From Rubrobacter_D sp963840835 (GTDB lineage: Bacteria > Actinomycetota > Rubrobacteria > Rubrobacterales > Rubrobacteraceae), in contig CAWJAM010000002.1 of assembly GCA_963840835.1 (NCBI GenBank), positions 62,001 through 126,000 of the forward strand: a stretch of 64,000 nt of DNA, given 5' to 3'. This document shows positions 34,768 through 43,082 of this stretch, piece by piece. The notes beneath the pieces are model-generated. The model saw only the letters and a program-made list of their open reading frames with translations. It was not told where the DNA came from and searched no databases. Numbering within the stretch: the first letter of the stretch is position 1; each line of letters begins with the position of its first letter. A program made the translations under genes and the position numbers.

Positions 34768-35036
34768 GCCGCGCACCCCGCCTTCGACGAAACCGCATCC
34801 GGCGAACTTCCGGCCGCCGACTCCGGCCCGGCTACCCCGTTGCACATGAGGTTACCCGCTTAGTGCTGCTACCTTCCGGTCCTGACACGGTTCACGGGGC
34901 CCCATTGCCCGGGACCTGGCCATCAACGCCGGCCGCACCGGTTTCAACCTAACCCGGTTCGCGCCTCGGGCGGGGATCTAGGCCCTGCTAGGCGATCGCA
35001 GGTACAGGGCATCGCCAGCTCCCCGCTTAGCGCGGC
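34768..35036 (-). ncRNA. ffs: Signal recognition particle RNA, bacterial large type (scRNA)
   Basis: On the minus strand the S-domain core reads GTGAACCGTGTCAGGACCGG, AAGGTAGCAGCACTAAGCGG and GTAACCTCATGTGC, the conserved Ffh-binding region. Unlike the 4.5S type, it is preceded by an Alu domain: GCTAAGCGGGGAGCTGGCGA, TGCCCTGTACCTGCGATCGC and TAGCAGGGCC, matching the Bacillus scRNA layout. The ends pair (5' GCCGCGC with 3' GCGCGGC), which sets the limits at 35036 and 34768, about 269 nt. A TACAAT box lies 7 bases upstream. The RNA acts with Ffh in delivering membrane proteins. Its position beside dnaX is common. Confidence 0.93.
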
Positions 35037-35042
35037 CCGCAG

Positions 35043-35048
35043 ATTGTA
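35043..35048 (-). promoter_or_regulatory. -10 element of the SRP RNA promoter
   Basis: TACAAT on the minus strand, 7 bases before the predicted RNA 5' end. The expected -35 region is occupied by repeat family B sequence and shows no good match. Confidence 0.5.
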
Positions 35049-35412
35049 GCACGCTGCGGCCTTCGGCCTACGCTTGTCAGCACGTTCCAGCCTTCGGCTT
35101 CCACTTGTCAGCACGCTCGGGCTATCGCCCTCGCTTGTCAGCCCGGCGCCTCCCTCCGGTCGGCGCCTTGTCAGGAAGTCGTCTCGGGGCGCCGCTACGA
35201 GCGTCGTACCCTACCGCCAAAGACAGCGGTTCGTTGCACGCCGCAGAGCGTGACACGAACAGAAGAAAGCTGAAAGCGAGGCCGCAGGCCGATGCGTTGC
35301 TGACGAGCGAAGGCGTTAGCCTGAGCGTGCCGACAAGCGGAGCGCGAAGCGCGTAGCGTGCTGACAAGGCGCGAAGCGCCGTGCGCACGCTGCGGCCTTC
35401 GGCCGCAGCGTG
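35049..35412. repeat. Repeat family B array, longest in the window
   Basis: At least seven links of CTTGTCAGCACGCT or its inverse TGCTGACAAG alternate with different mini-hairpins: GGCCTTCGGCC, AGCCTTCGGCT, GGGCTATCGCCC, GGCGCCTCCCTCCGGTCGGC, GGCGCGAAGCGCC. The central part (about 35180-35260) is inverted relative to the left part. It separates the SRP RNA promoter from the EF-G2 gene stop. Confidence 0.8.
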
Positions 35413-37452
35413 CTAGGATGCTTTCTCTTCGTCCCTCTCGTTGGCGGCGAGGACTTTCTCTACCAGGTTCGGGGGGACCTCTTCGTAGTGGCCCGTTTCG
35501 ACGTGGAAGTTGGCGCGTCCGCCGGTTATGGAGCGGAGGTCGCGGGCGTAGGTGAGCATCTCGATCTGGGGCACCTCGGCCTGGATGACCTGGCGCTCGC
35601 CGCGCTGCTCGACGCCCATCGGCCTTCCGCGCCGACTCGAAAGGTCGCCCATGATGTCGCCGACCAACTCAGAAGGGGCGAGCACCTCGACCTTGACGTA
35701 AGGTTCAAGGAGTACGGGGCGAGCCTTCTCGATGGCGCTCTTGAAGGCCATCGATCCTGCTACCTTGAAGGCCATCTCGGAGGAGTCGACGGTATGGAAG
35801 GCGCCGTCGTGGAGGCGCACCTTCACGTCGACGACGGGGTAGCCGGCGATGTTGCCGCCGGCCATGGCTTCGATGATTCCCTTCTCCACGGCGGGGATGA
35901 ACTGGCGCGGGATGGAGCCGCCGACGATGGCGTTCTCGAACTCGAAGCCCGAGCCGCGGGGCAGTGGGGAGAGCTCTATCCTGGCGTCGCCGAACTGGCC
36001 GCGGCCGCCGGTTTGTTTCTTGTAGCGGCCCTGGGCCTGGGCAGAGCCCGTGATCGTCTCCATAAAAGGCACCTTCGGCGGCCTCGCCTCGACCTCGACC
36101 CCGTAGCGGTGCTCGATGCGCTCCAGGGCGAGTTCGACGTGCATCTGGGCGAGGCCGGCGAGGATGTCCTCCCCCGTCGCCTCCGAGCGCTCCAGGTTGA
36201 GCGAGGGGTCTTCGTCGACGATGCGCCTGATCGCTTCGAAGACCTTCTCCTCCTCGCCGCGCGCCTTCGCCCCCACCGCGAAAGCCGAGGTCGGCTCAGG
36301 AAGCTCGATCGGCTCGAAAAGCATCGGCTTCTCGGGCTTGCACAGGGTATCGAAGGTCGCCGTATCGCGGAGCTTGGCGACGGCGATGATGTCCCCCGCT
36401 ACGGCCTCGTCGACGGTCTCGCGCTCCTTGCCGATGAGGTGAGAGATCCCGCCCAGCCTCTCCGAGGAACCGGTGCGCGGGTTGGTTAGCCCCTCGTCCG
36501 AGCGGCATCGGCCGCTAACGATGCGCAGGACGCTCAGGCGTCCTGCGTAGGGGTCAACGTAGGTCTTGAACGCGTAGGCCGCGAAGGGACCGTCAGGGTC
36601 GCAAGGGATTTCGTCGCCGTCTTCCGTGATCCAACGCGAGAGGTCCGTGGGGCTCGGGGCGCTGCCGGCGATCACGTCCAAAAGGCGGTCTATCCCGATC
36701 ATGCGCTCAGCGCTCGCCGCGAGGACGGGGATAATGACGCCGTCGGCTATCCCTTTGCGGATACCGTCGAAGGCCTCCTCGGTCGTGATCTCCTCCCCTT
36801 CGAGGTACTTCTCCAGCAGCGTGTCGTCGCTCTCGGCGATCGCCTCGAAGAGCTGCGTCTTGGCCGCGTCTACCTCATCTTCCATGCCCGCGGGAACCTC
36901 CGCCTTCTGCTCCCCGTCCACGAAAGAGGTCCCGGTGAGGAGCCCGTAGATCCCTTTGAGTTCGTTCTCCTCTCCGATGGGCAGATTGAGCGGGACGACG
37001 GCCTGCCCAAAGCGGCTCCTGAGTTGCTCGAGCACGTTCCCGAAGTTCGTGCGCTCCCTATCCAGGTGGTTCACGACGATGACGTGGGGGATGCCCTCCT
37101 TCTCGCCGCGGCGCCACACGCGCTCGGTGACGACCTGGATCGGGTCCTGGGCGTGGACCACGAGAATGGCGCAGTCGGCCACCCTCTGGGCGATGAAAGC
37201 GTCACCGACGAAGCCCCCGTCCCCGGGGGTGTCGAGAACATTGACCTGGCGCCCCTTCCACCCGAGATTGGCCACGCTCATGCCTAGCGTCATGCCCCGC
37301 TCGGTCTCCTCTTCCGTGTAGTCGAGGACGCCGCTCGATGGGCCTTCGCGCCCGGAAGCCAGCCCGATCATACCCTCGGCGATCGACGTCTTGCCGCTTC
37401 CGCGGTGCCCGATCAGGCACACGTTCCTGATGGTCTCCGTCTCTACAGCCAC
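35413..37452 (-). CDS. Elongation factor G-like protein (EF-G2 type)
   Basis: 679 residues from GTG 37452, with AAAGGAGG five bases upstream. The GTPase domain shows P-loop GHRGSGKTS where EF-G proper has AHIDAGKT, RGMTL for the switch and DTPGDGGF for G3. NHLD stands where NKLD is expected for guanine specificity. Domains II-V of EF-G follow (GRGQFGDARIELSPLPRGSG, MFFE-like FENAIVGGSIP). This is the EF-G2/FusA2-like group found beside the true EF-G in Thermus and many actinobacteria, with uncertain ribosomal role. The real fusA normally sits with tufA and rpsG, not here. Confidence 0.88.
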   Translation of the reverse strand: MAVETETIRNVCLIGHRGSGKTSIAEGMIGLASGREGPSSGVLDYTEEETERGMTLGMSVANLGWKGRQVNVLDTPGDGGFVGDAFIAQRVADCAILVVHAQDPIQVVTERVWRRGEKEGIPHVIVVNHLDRERTNFGNVLEQLRSRFGQAVVPLNLPIGEENELKGIYGLLTGTSFVDGEQKAEVPAGMEDEVDAAKTQLFEAIAESDDTLLEKYLEGEEITTEEAFDGIRKGIADGVIIPVLAASAERMIGIDRLLDVIAGSAPSPTDLSRWITEDGDEIPCDPDGPFAAYAFKTYVDPYAGRLSVLRIVSGRCRSDEGLTNPRTGSSERLGGISHLIGKERETVDEAVAGDIIAVAKLRDTATFDTLCKPEKPMLFEPIELPEPTSAFAVGAKARGEEEKVFEAIRRIVDEDPSLNLERSEATGEDILAGLAQMHVELALERIEHRYGVEVEARPPKVPFMETITGSAQAQGRYKKQTGGRGQFGDARIELSPLPRGSGFEFENAIVGGSIPRQFIPAVEKGIIEAMAGGNIAGYPVVDVKVRLHDGAFHTVDSSEMAFKVAGSMAFKSAIEKARPVLLEPYVKVEVLAPSELVGDIMGDLSSRRGRPMGVEQRGERQVIQAEVPQIEMLTYARDLRSITGGRANFHVETGHYEEVPPNLVEKVLAANERDEEKAS

Positions 37453-37553
37453 GGATTCCTCCTTTCGTGAGGTACACCCCTCTCGCCCGTCCCCGCGGGC
37501 GGGCATGTAGCTTATCGCAGAGAGGTCCTCCGCGCAGGCCCGGACTCACCTAT

Positions 37554-37649
37554 AAAGGCGCGCCGGGTGGCTTCTTCAAGGTGGCTGATCCACTCATCGA
37601 GCGGGCACTCGAGCGCCAGGTCAGGGCCGACCTGGAGACGCTAAAGGAC
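37554..37649 (+). pseudogene. C-terminal remnant of an SRPBCC-family gene (tentative)
   Basis: The plus strand reads GGFFKVADPLIERALERQV then RADLETLKDL, the typical ending of polyketide-cyclase-like SRPBCC proteins. It lacks a start and upstream domain and its end abuts the permease gene's 3' end without a stop of its own, so it is a fragment. Confidence 0.45.
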
Positions 37650-38360
37650 CTACGCCGTGCGGCGGTTCAGGCGGCGTTCGAGGCGGTTGGCCAGGTAGAT
37701 CAGGGGCAGGCAGATCGCCAGGTAGATGAGCGCCGCCGCGATCAAGGGCGTCCCGTTGAAGGTCTCGGACTGCAGGACCCGCGCAGCCCGCAGGAGCTCG
37801 GCGAGCCCTATTACCGAGACGAGGGAGGTGTCCTTCACCAGTGTTACGAACTCGTTGGTCAGGGGCGGTATCGTCCGCCGGAAGGCCTGGGGCACGATAA
37901 TGTAGCGCATCGTCTGGGCGTGGGAGAGGCCGGAGGCGCGTCCGGCCTCCATCTGCCCCTTGTCGATGCTCTGGATGCCGGCGCGGAAGATCTCTGCGAC
38001 GTAGGCCGCGCTGTTCAGGCTGAGCGCCACCAGCCCGGCGAAGAACAGGCTCTCGAAGCGGATGCCGACCGAGGCGGTCGTGAAGTAGATGATGGTTATC
38101 TGCACAAGAAGCGGCGTCCCCCGGAACACGTCTATGTAGGCCTGGGCGGGCCAGCTCAGTATCCGCGAGCGGCTGATCTTGAGCAGGGCGAACACGAGGC
38201 CCAGGACTATCCCGAGAACCTCCGCTAGGAGGGCGAGCGCGATCGTTATGAGCACGCCCTGCAAGATAGCGTCGAGATTGTTGAAGACTACCTCGAAGTC
38301 TAGGTAGTTGGTCTTGAGTCTCTCGAGGTTGAAGCTGCTCGGGTCGAACTCGACCGGCAT
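37650..38360 (-). CDS. Polar amino-acid ABC transporter permease
   Basis: 236 residues from ATG 38360 (GTG 38363 is equally placed for the AGGAG upstream). The protein begins with MPVEFDPSSFNLERLKTNY, and about five membrane helices follow. The HisM/GlnP-type family motif is ASGLSHAQTMRYIIVPQAFR, with EAA-loop features that dock on the ATPase. It forms the membrane channel for the solute bound by the neighbouring lipoprotein. The gene starts 18 bases after the binding-protein stop. The third component, the ATPase, lies upstream on the same strand. Confidence 0.9.
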   Translation of the reverse strand: MPVEFDPSSFNLERLKTNYLDFEVVFNNLDAILQGVLITIALALLAEVLGIVLGLVFALLKISRSRILSWPAQAYIDVFRGTPLLVQITIIYFTTASVGIRFESLFFAGLVALSLNSAAYVAEIFRAGIQSIDKGQMEAGRASGLSHAQTMRYIIVPQAFRRTIPPLTNEFVTLVKDTSLVSVIGLAELLRAARVLQSETFNGTPLIAAALIYLAICLPLIYLANRLERRLNRRTA

Positions 38361-38378
38361 CACTGAGTCTCCTCTAGC

Positions 38379-39182
38379 CTACGGTATCTCCTTGGGCTTC
38401 TCGCCGAGCCACTTCTCGTATATCTCGGCGTAGGTGCCGTCCTTCTTTATCTCCTCGAGCGCCTTGTTGGTGGGCTCGAGGAGATCGCTGTCCTGGGGGA
38501 AGGCTATACCGTACTGCTCGCCGGTCGGGATGGTCTGCACGACTTCGAGCGATCCGCCACCGGTCTTGGCAAAGTAGGCGGAGACCGGGAAATCGTTTAT
38601 GACGGCTTCTATCTGGCCGTTCTCGAGCGCCGAGAAGGCCTCCGTGATGGTGTCGAAGGTCCTGACTTCGCCGGTTATCTTCCCCTGCTGCTCGAACTCT
38701 TTCGCCTTCAGTTCCCCGGTGGTGCCGAGTTGCACCCCGACGGTACCGTCGCCGATGTCGTCTACCGACTTGATGGGGGAGCCGCTCTGGACCATGAGCG
38801 ACTGGTCGGCGTTGAAGTAAGGGTCGGAGAAGTCGACCTTCTTCTCGCGTGCCTCGGTTATGGTGAACGCCGAGGCACCCGCGTCGTAGAGGTTGTTGCC
38901 AAGGCCGGGGATGATCCCGTCGAAGGTGACGTTCTGGAACTCGGGCGTAAAGCCTGCCCGCTTGCCGATCTCGCGCATCAGGTCTATGTCGAAGCCCACC
39001 GGCTTTCCATTCTTCTCGAACTCGAAGGGCGGGTATGCGATGTCCGAGGCGACCGTGATCTGCTCGTCTCCGCCACCACCCCCGCCGCCCTGGCCACCTC
39101 CTCCACCGCCGCAGCCCGTCAGGACGAGTGCGATCGCGAGGACGAGCGCTACCGAGATGCTCCAGAACCATCTGATTCTCAT
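38379..39182 (-). CDS. Amino-acid ABC transporter substrate-binding lipoprotein
   Basis: 267 residues with a lipoprotein signal (VALVLAIALVLTGCGG, Cys24), a Gly-rich linker, then a family-3 solute-binding domain: ITVASDIAYPPFEF, GFDIDLMREIGKRAGF and DFSDPYFNADQSLMV. Such proteins sit on the outer face of the membrane and deliver polar amino acids to the permease. Which amino acid cannot be read. A ribosome binding site GAGAGGAAGG precedes the ATG. The permease follows directly. Confidence 0.93.
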   Translation of the reverse strand: MRIRWFWSISVALVLAIALVLTGCGGGGGGQGGGGGGGDEQITVASDIAYPPFEFEKNGKPVGFDIDLMREIGKRAGFTPEFQNVTFDGIIPGLGNNLYDAGASAFTITEAREKKVDFSDPYFNADQSLMVQSGSPIKSVDDIGDGTVGVQLGTTGELKAKEFEQQGKITGEVRTFDTITEAFSALENGQIEAVINDFPVSAYFAKTGGGSLEVVQTIPTGEQYGIAFPQDSDLLEPTNKALEEIKKDGTYAEIYEKWLGEKPKEIP

Positions 39183-39425
39183 GAACCTTCCTCTCCCGAA
39201 TTATTCATCAAGTGGCCGAGTCCAGCGGACCCTCTAAGTGTAGCAAGGAGCAGGGTCGTGGACCGCCCTTTAGCCCGCCAATACTAGTTATCCGCTGTTA
39301 TTCGATCAAGCGGCAGCGCGTTCCCGCGCGCCGGGGACCCTGGTACTGTCCCGCCTTACCGGCGTATACACCCCGTATGGGAGGCGTAGCCGTGAGCAGA
39401 CTCAACACCGAGGAGCCCAACCAGC

Positions 39426-40160
39426 TTACATATGCAGGATCTGATTCAGGAAGCGCTTGGTGCGCTCGTTCTGGGGGTTCTCGAAGAAGTGCTCGGGGGT
39501 ACCGACCTCCACGATGCGCCCCTCGTCCATGAAGATGACCCGGTCGGCGACGCGCCTCGCGAAGCCCATCTCGTGGGACACGACAACCATCGTCATGCCG
39601 CCGCGAGCGAGGTCGACCATCGTTTCAAGGACCTCGTTTATCATCTCCGGGTCCAGGGCTGAGGTCGGCTCATCAAAAAGCATGATCTTGGGCTCCATCG
39701 CCAGCCCACGGGCTATGGCGACCCGCTGCTGCTGACCCCCTGAAAGGCTCTCCGGGTATTTGTTGGCCTGCTCGGGGATGCCGACCCGCTCGAGGAGCCG
39801 CGCGCAGCGCTCGTCGGCCTCCTTCGCCGAGACGTCCTTGACCTTCATGGGGGCGAGTTTGATGTTCTCGGCGACCGTCATGTGCGGATACAAGTTGAAC
39901 TGCTGAAAGACCATGCCGATCTCGCTGCGCAGCTCGTTGAGGCTCGCACTTCCGTTGTGGAGTTGCATGCCGTCCACAACGAGCTCACCGGAGGTGATCT
40001 CCTCGAGGCCGTTGATACACCTGAGCAACGTGCTCTTCCCCGACCCAGAAGGCCCGATTACGACCACGACCTCGCCCTCATCAACGGTGAAATCTATGTC
40101 CTTGAGGACCTGGAAGTCCCCGAAGAACTTGTTGGCCCCGCGAAACTCTATGATGCTCAC
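39426..40160 (-). CDS. Amino-acid ABC transporter ATP-binding protein (GlnQ-like)
   Basis: 244 residues from GTG 40160; the frame is open to 40229 but the added residues do not belong to the family. Walker A GPSGSGKST, signature LSGGQQQRVAIARGLA, Walker B KIMLFDEPTSALD and His in VVVSHEMGFAR are all present. It drives the permease and binding protein encoded just downstream; the 243-base gap to the binding-protein gene contains no gene and may hold a second promoter. Confidence 0.93.
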   Translation of the reverse strand: MSIIEFRGANKFFGDFQVLKDIDFTVDEGEVVVVIGPSGSGKSTLLRCINGLEEITSGELVVDGMQLHNGSASLNELRSEIGMVFQQFNLYPHMTVAENIKLAPMKVKDVSAKEADERCARLLERVGIPEQANKYPESLSGGQQQRVAIARGLAMEPKIMLFDEPTSALDPEMINEVLETMVDLARGGMTMVVVSHEMGFARRVADRVIFMDEGRIVEVGTPEHFFENPQNERTKRFLNQILHM

Positions 40161-40250
40161 TCTGTGTACGTTCTCCCTTTCGCGGGCTACCGCAGAGCCC
40201 GCGGACGAGAGTAGAATAGCACAACTCAACAGGGCTACGACTATAGCGGT

Positions 40251-41900
40251 TTAACGGCGCGAATACGAGTTCAGGCGCTCCTTGAGTCGCTTCTTTCTGT
40301 CAGCGCTCTTGTGGTCCTTGATCACCACCTTCGACGCGTTGAGCCCGGGGATGCCCATGACCCCGCCGCCGGGGTGGGTGCCCGAGCCGCAGAGGTAGAG
40401 TCCGTCCACGGGCGTTCTGTAACCCGCGAGCTCCTGGGCAGGGCGGAAAGAGAAGAGTTGATCCAGCGACATCTCCCCCTGGAAGATGTTGCCCCCGATG
40501 AGCCCGAAGCGCTGCTCGAGGTCGTAGGGCGTGAGGACCTGGCGTTCGATGACCGAGTCCTTGAAGTTCGGGGCGTACTCATTGATCGTCTCAACGACCC
40601 TGTCCCCCAAGGCCTCCCTTGCGCCGTCGTCCCAACTGCCCTCCCTGGGCTCGTAGGGGGCGTATTGCACGAAGCAGGTCATGATGTGTTTGCCCTCGGG
40701 GGCTATGGTCGGGTCCTTGGTTGTGGGGATCACCGCGTCTATCATGGGGCCCTCCGAGAAGCGCCCGTACTTGGCGTCGTCCCACGCCCTCTCCAGGTAC
40801 TCGAGGGACGGGCTGATCATGATCTCCGGGTGCTGCGGCCCGAGCTCCTTGCCAGGCATCGCCACGAGGTCAGGAAGCTCGGAGAGCGCGAGGTTGACCT
40901 TGGCCGATGGACTCCTGTTCCTGAAGGTCCCGAGCTCACCTACGAGATCGTCCGGCAAATGCTCAGCACCGAGAAGCGAGAGGAGCGTGGTCTGGGGGTG
41001 GGCGCCCGAGACGACCACGCCCGCCTCTATGGAGGTGCCGTCGGCCAGGGTGATGCCGGTCGCCCGGCCTTCTTTGACTTCTATGGCGGCGACCTCGGCG
41101 TCCGTACGGATCTCGGCTCCTGCGGCCCGCGCGGAGGCGGCTATGGCCTCGGAGACGCCCCCCATCCCGCCGCGCACGAAGCCCCAGCCGCCGGTCACGC
41201 CGTCGATCTCGCCCATCCTGTGGTGCAGGAGCACGTACGCGGAGCCGGGGCTCATCGGGCCGCCCCACATGCCGATGACGCCCCCGGGGGCGAGCGCGCC
41301 CTTTATCCGCTCGTCCACGAAGTACCGGTCGAGAAAGTCGGCGCAGCTCATCGTCATCAGGTCCACGAGCCGCGAGATGCTCCTACGGTTCCCGAAGGCG
41401 TAGCGCCCGAGCGAGAGCGCCTCGACCACGTCGGTAAGCGACCGGACGCCCGGGTCGGGGGGCCTCTTGTAGAGCAGGGGCCGCACGAGGTCCGCGAGCT
41501 CGCCGAGCTCGCGGTTGTACTCCAGGTACGCCTTGCCATCTCTGGCGCTGATCTTCCCTATCTCCTCCGCAGCCTGCGCAGGGTCGTCCCAGAGCAAGAA
41601 GCCCGAGCCGTCGGGGAAGGGGGCGAAATAGGATGGGTCTAGCGGATAGACGTGGTAGCCGTATTTCGGGAGATCCAGGTCCCTCACGACGACGTCGGAC
41701 ATCAAACTGACCACGTAGGAGGCGGTCGAGACCCGGAAGCCAGGCCACACCTCCTCCGTCACCGCGGCCCCCCCGACAAGGTGGCGCCGCTCCAGCACGA
41801 CCGTCTTCATGCCGGCGCGCGCGAGGTACGCCGCGCACACGAGCCCGTTGTGCCCCCCGCCGACCACCACGGCGTCGTAACGCAAACCGTCTGAGACCAT
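40251..41900 (-). CDS. FAD-dependent oxidoreductase, phytoene-desaturase/PYROXD2-like
   Basis: 549 residues from ATG 41900, with GGGAGG upstream; the frame remains open to 42566 only because it mirrors the gene on the other strand. The dinucleotide-binding motif VVVGGGHNGLVCAAYLARAG opens the protein, with GG-motif continuation VLERRHLVGGAAVTEE. The C-terminal FAD-binding motif has DGLYLCGSGTHPGGGVMGIP, as in carotenoid desaturases and PYROXD2. Its substrate is unknown. It is divergent from a decayed Rieske oxygenase gene with 103 bases between, suggesting that the two once worked together. Confidence 0.85.
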   Translation of the reverse strand: MVSDGLRYDAVVVGGGHNGLVCAAYLARAGMKTVVLERRHLVGGAAVTEEVWPGFRVSTASYVVSLMSDVVVRDLDLPKYGYHVYPLDPSYFAPFPDGSGFLLWDDPAQAAEEIGKISARDGKAYLEYNRELGELADLVRPLLYKRPPDPGVRSLTDVVEALSLGRYAFGNRRSISRLVDLMTMSCADFLDRYFVDERIKGALAPGGVIGMWGGPMSPGSAYVLLHHRMGEIDGVTGGWGFVRGGMGGVSEAIAASARAAGAEIRTDAEVAAIEVKEGRATGITLADGTSIEAGVVVSGAHPQTTLLSLLGAEHLPDDLVGELGTFRNRSPSAKVNLALSELPDLVAMPGKELGPQHPEIMISPSLEYLERAWDDAKYGRFSEGPMIDAVIPTTKDPTIAPEGKHIMTCFVQYAPYEPREGSWDDGAREALGDRVVETINEYAPNFKDSVIERQVLTPYDLEQRFGLIGGNIFQGEMSLDQLFSFRPAQELAGYRTPVDGLYLCGSGTHPGGGVMGIPGLNASKVVIKDHKSADRKKRLKERLNSYSRR

Positions 41901-42003
41901 CCTGCTCCCTCCCGGCTCCACACCGTTTCCTGTACAATTACGGCATTCTAGCAGCAAGAGCCGTCCACACCCGGGCCGCGGGCCCGCACGGAGGGAGGAC
42001 CAC

Positions 42004-42921
42004 GTGACGCCCATAGCCCGCGAGCTTCTCGCACCGTCGCTAAACCAGTTCGGCCGCAGCAGCACCCTTCCCGCCGAGGCGTACACCGACTGGTCGGTGT
42101 TCCGGTGGGAACAGGAGCACTTCTTCGATGAGAGCTGGGTCTGCGTCGGCCGTCCGAACGGTCTTGCGAACCAGGACGCCAGGCGCTTCGCGGAGTGGCA
42201 AGGCTGGGTGTTCGCCAACGCCGGCGGCGAAGCGCTCCCGTTCGAGGAGCACGCGGGAAATCTGGGGGAGTCTCGATCGGGAACCACGGTTGCGAGGATC
42301 TCGTCGTCGCCGCCCGCCACGACTATCAGATCGCGGCGAACTGGAAGATCCTGGCCGAGAACTACCACGAGTGCTACCACTGCTCCTCTATACATCCGGA
42401 GCTCTGCGAGGTCAGCCCGCCGACCAGCGGCGGCGACAACCTGGAGCCCGAGGGGGCCTGGCTCGGGGGCCCCATGGACCTCTTCGAGGGCGTCGAGACC
42501 ATGTCGCTCGACGGCAAGAGCCACGCACCCATGCTGCCTGAGCCTGGCGGAGGGGCAGGACCGCACCGTCTACTATTTCCAGCTCTTCCCGAACCTCCTG
42601 ATTAGCCCCCACCCCGACTACGTGATGACCCACCGCCTCCTGCCCCTAGCCCCGAACCGCACCGCCGTCGAATGCGAGTGGCTCTTCTCCCGCGAAGCGG
42701 TCGAGCAGGAGCACTTCGATCCCTCCTACGCCAGCGACTTCTGGGACATCACCAACCGCCAGGACTGGCGCGCCTGCGAGTCCGTCCAGCGCGGCGCCTC
42801 TTCGCGCGGCTACCGCCGCGGGCCCCTCTCGCCCCGCGAGGACGCCGTCTACCAGCTCATCACCATGGTGGCCAACGGCTACCTCGAAGGCGGGGTCGCA
42901 CGCCCAAAAGCAAGGAGGTGA
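42004..42921 (+). pseudogene. Rieske-type aromatic ring-hydroxylating oxygenase, decayed
   Basis: Starts like the family (YTDWSVFRWEQEHFFDESWV), but VGRPNGLAN runs straight into RRFAEWQGWVFANAGG. The roughly 100 residues with the Rieske CxH and CxxH cluster ligands are missing. The frame then shifts near 42275-42295; the iron-site segment continues in another frame (AANWKILAENYHECYHCSSI). It shifts back near 42540 to finish normally (YYFQLFPNLLISPHPDYVMT) at 42921. One deletion and two frameshifts make an active enzyme impossible. It is divergent from the FAD oxidoreductase and ends in a hairpin. Confidence 0.88.
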
Positions 42922-42932
42922 ACCTCCTTGCT
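42909..42932. terminator. Hairpin at the end of the oxygenase pseudogene
   Basis: AGCAAGGAGGT and its reverse complement with a 2-base gap, overlapping the stop codon. Confidence 0.55.
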
Positions 42933-42934
42933 AG

Positions 42935-43080
42935 CACTTCAGCAAGTCAGCACTTCAGCATTTCAGGTCTTGTTTGCTCGGTGCTGACGCTCGTCCGATA
43001 TAACGTCGCCGCCCATATTCAGCAGGGCGTCCCCGCTGAGATGCGGGAGCGCCCTGCTGAAGTGCTGACTTGCTGACCGG
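42935..43080. repeat. Repeat family A element with an inner hairpin
   Basis: GCACTTCAGCAAGTCAGCAC begins it and CTGCTGAAGTGCTGACTTGC ends it in inverted orientation. Between them is a second stem of about 12 bp, CAGCAGGGCG... CGCCCTGCTG (43020-43060). It lies between the oxygenase pseudogene and the convergent E2 gene. Confidence 0.75.
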
Positions 43081-43082
43081 CT

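Noticed and set aside
35049..35412. CRISPR array at the repeat-rich region after the SRP RNA
   Set aside because: Links are shorter than CRISPR repeats, spacers are self-complementary mini-hairpins, orientation changes within the array, and no cas gene is near.
41901..42566. N-terminal extension of the FAD oxidoreductase to 771 residues
   Set aside because: It mirrors the oxygenase pseudogene on the opposite strand; the dinucleotide motif begins right after ATG 41900.
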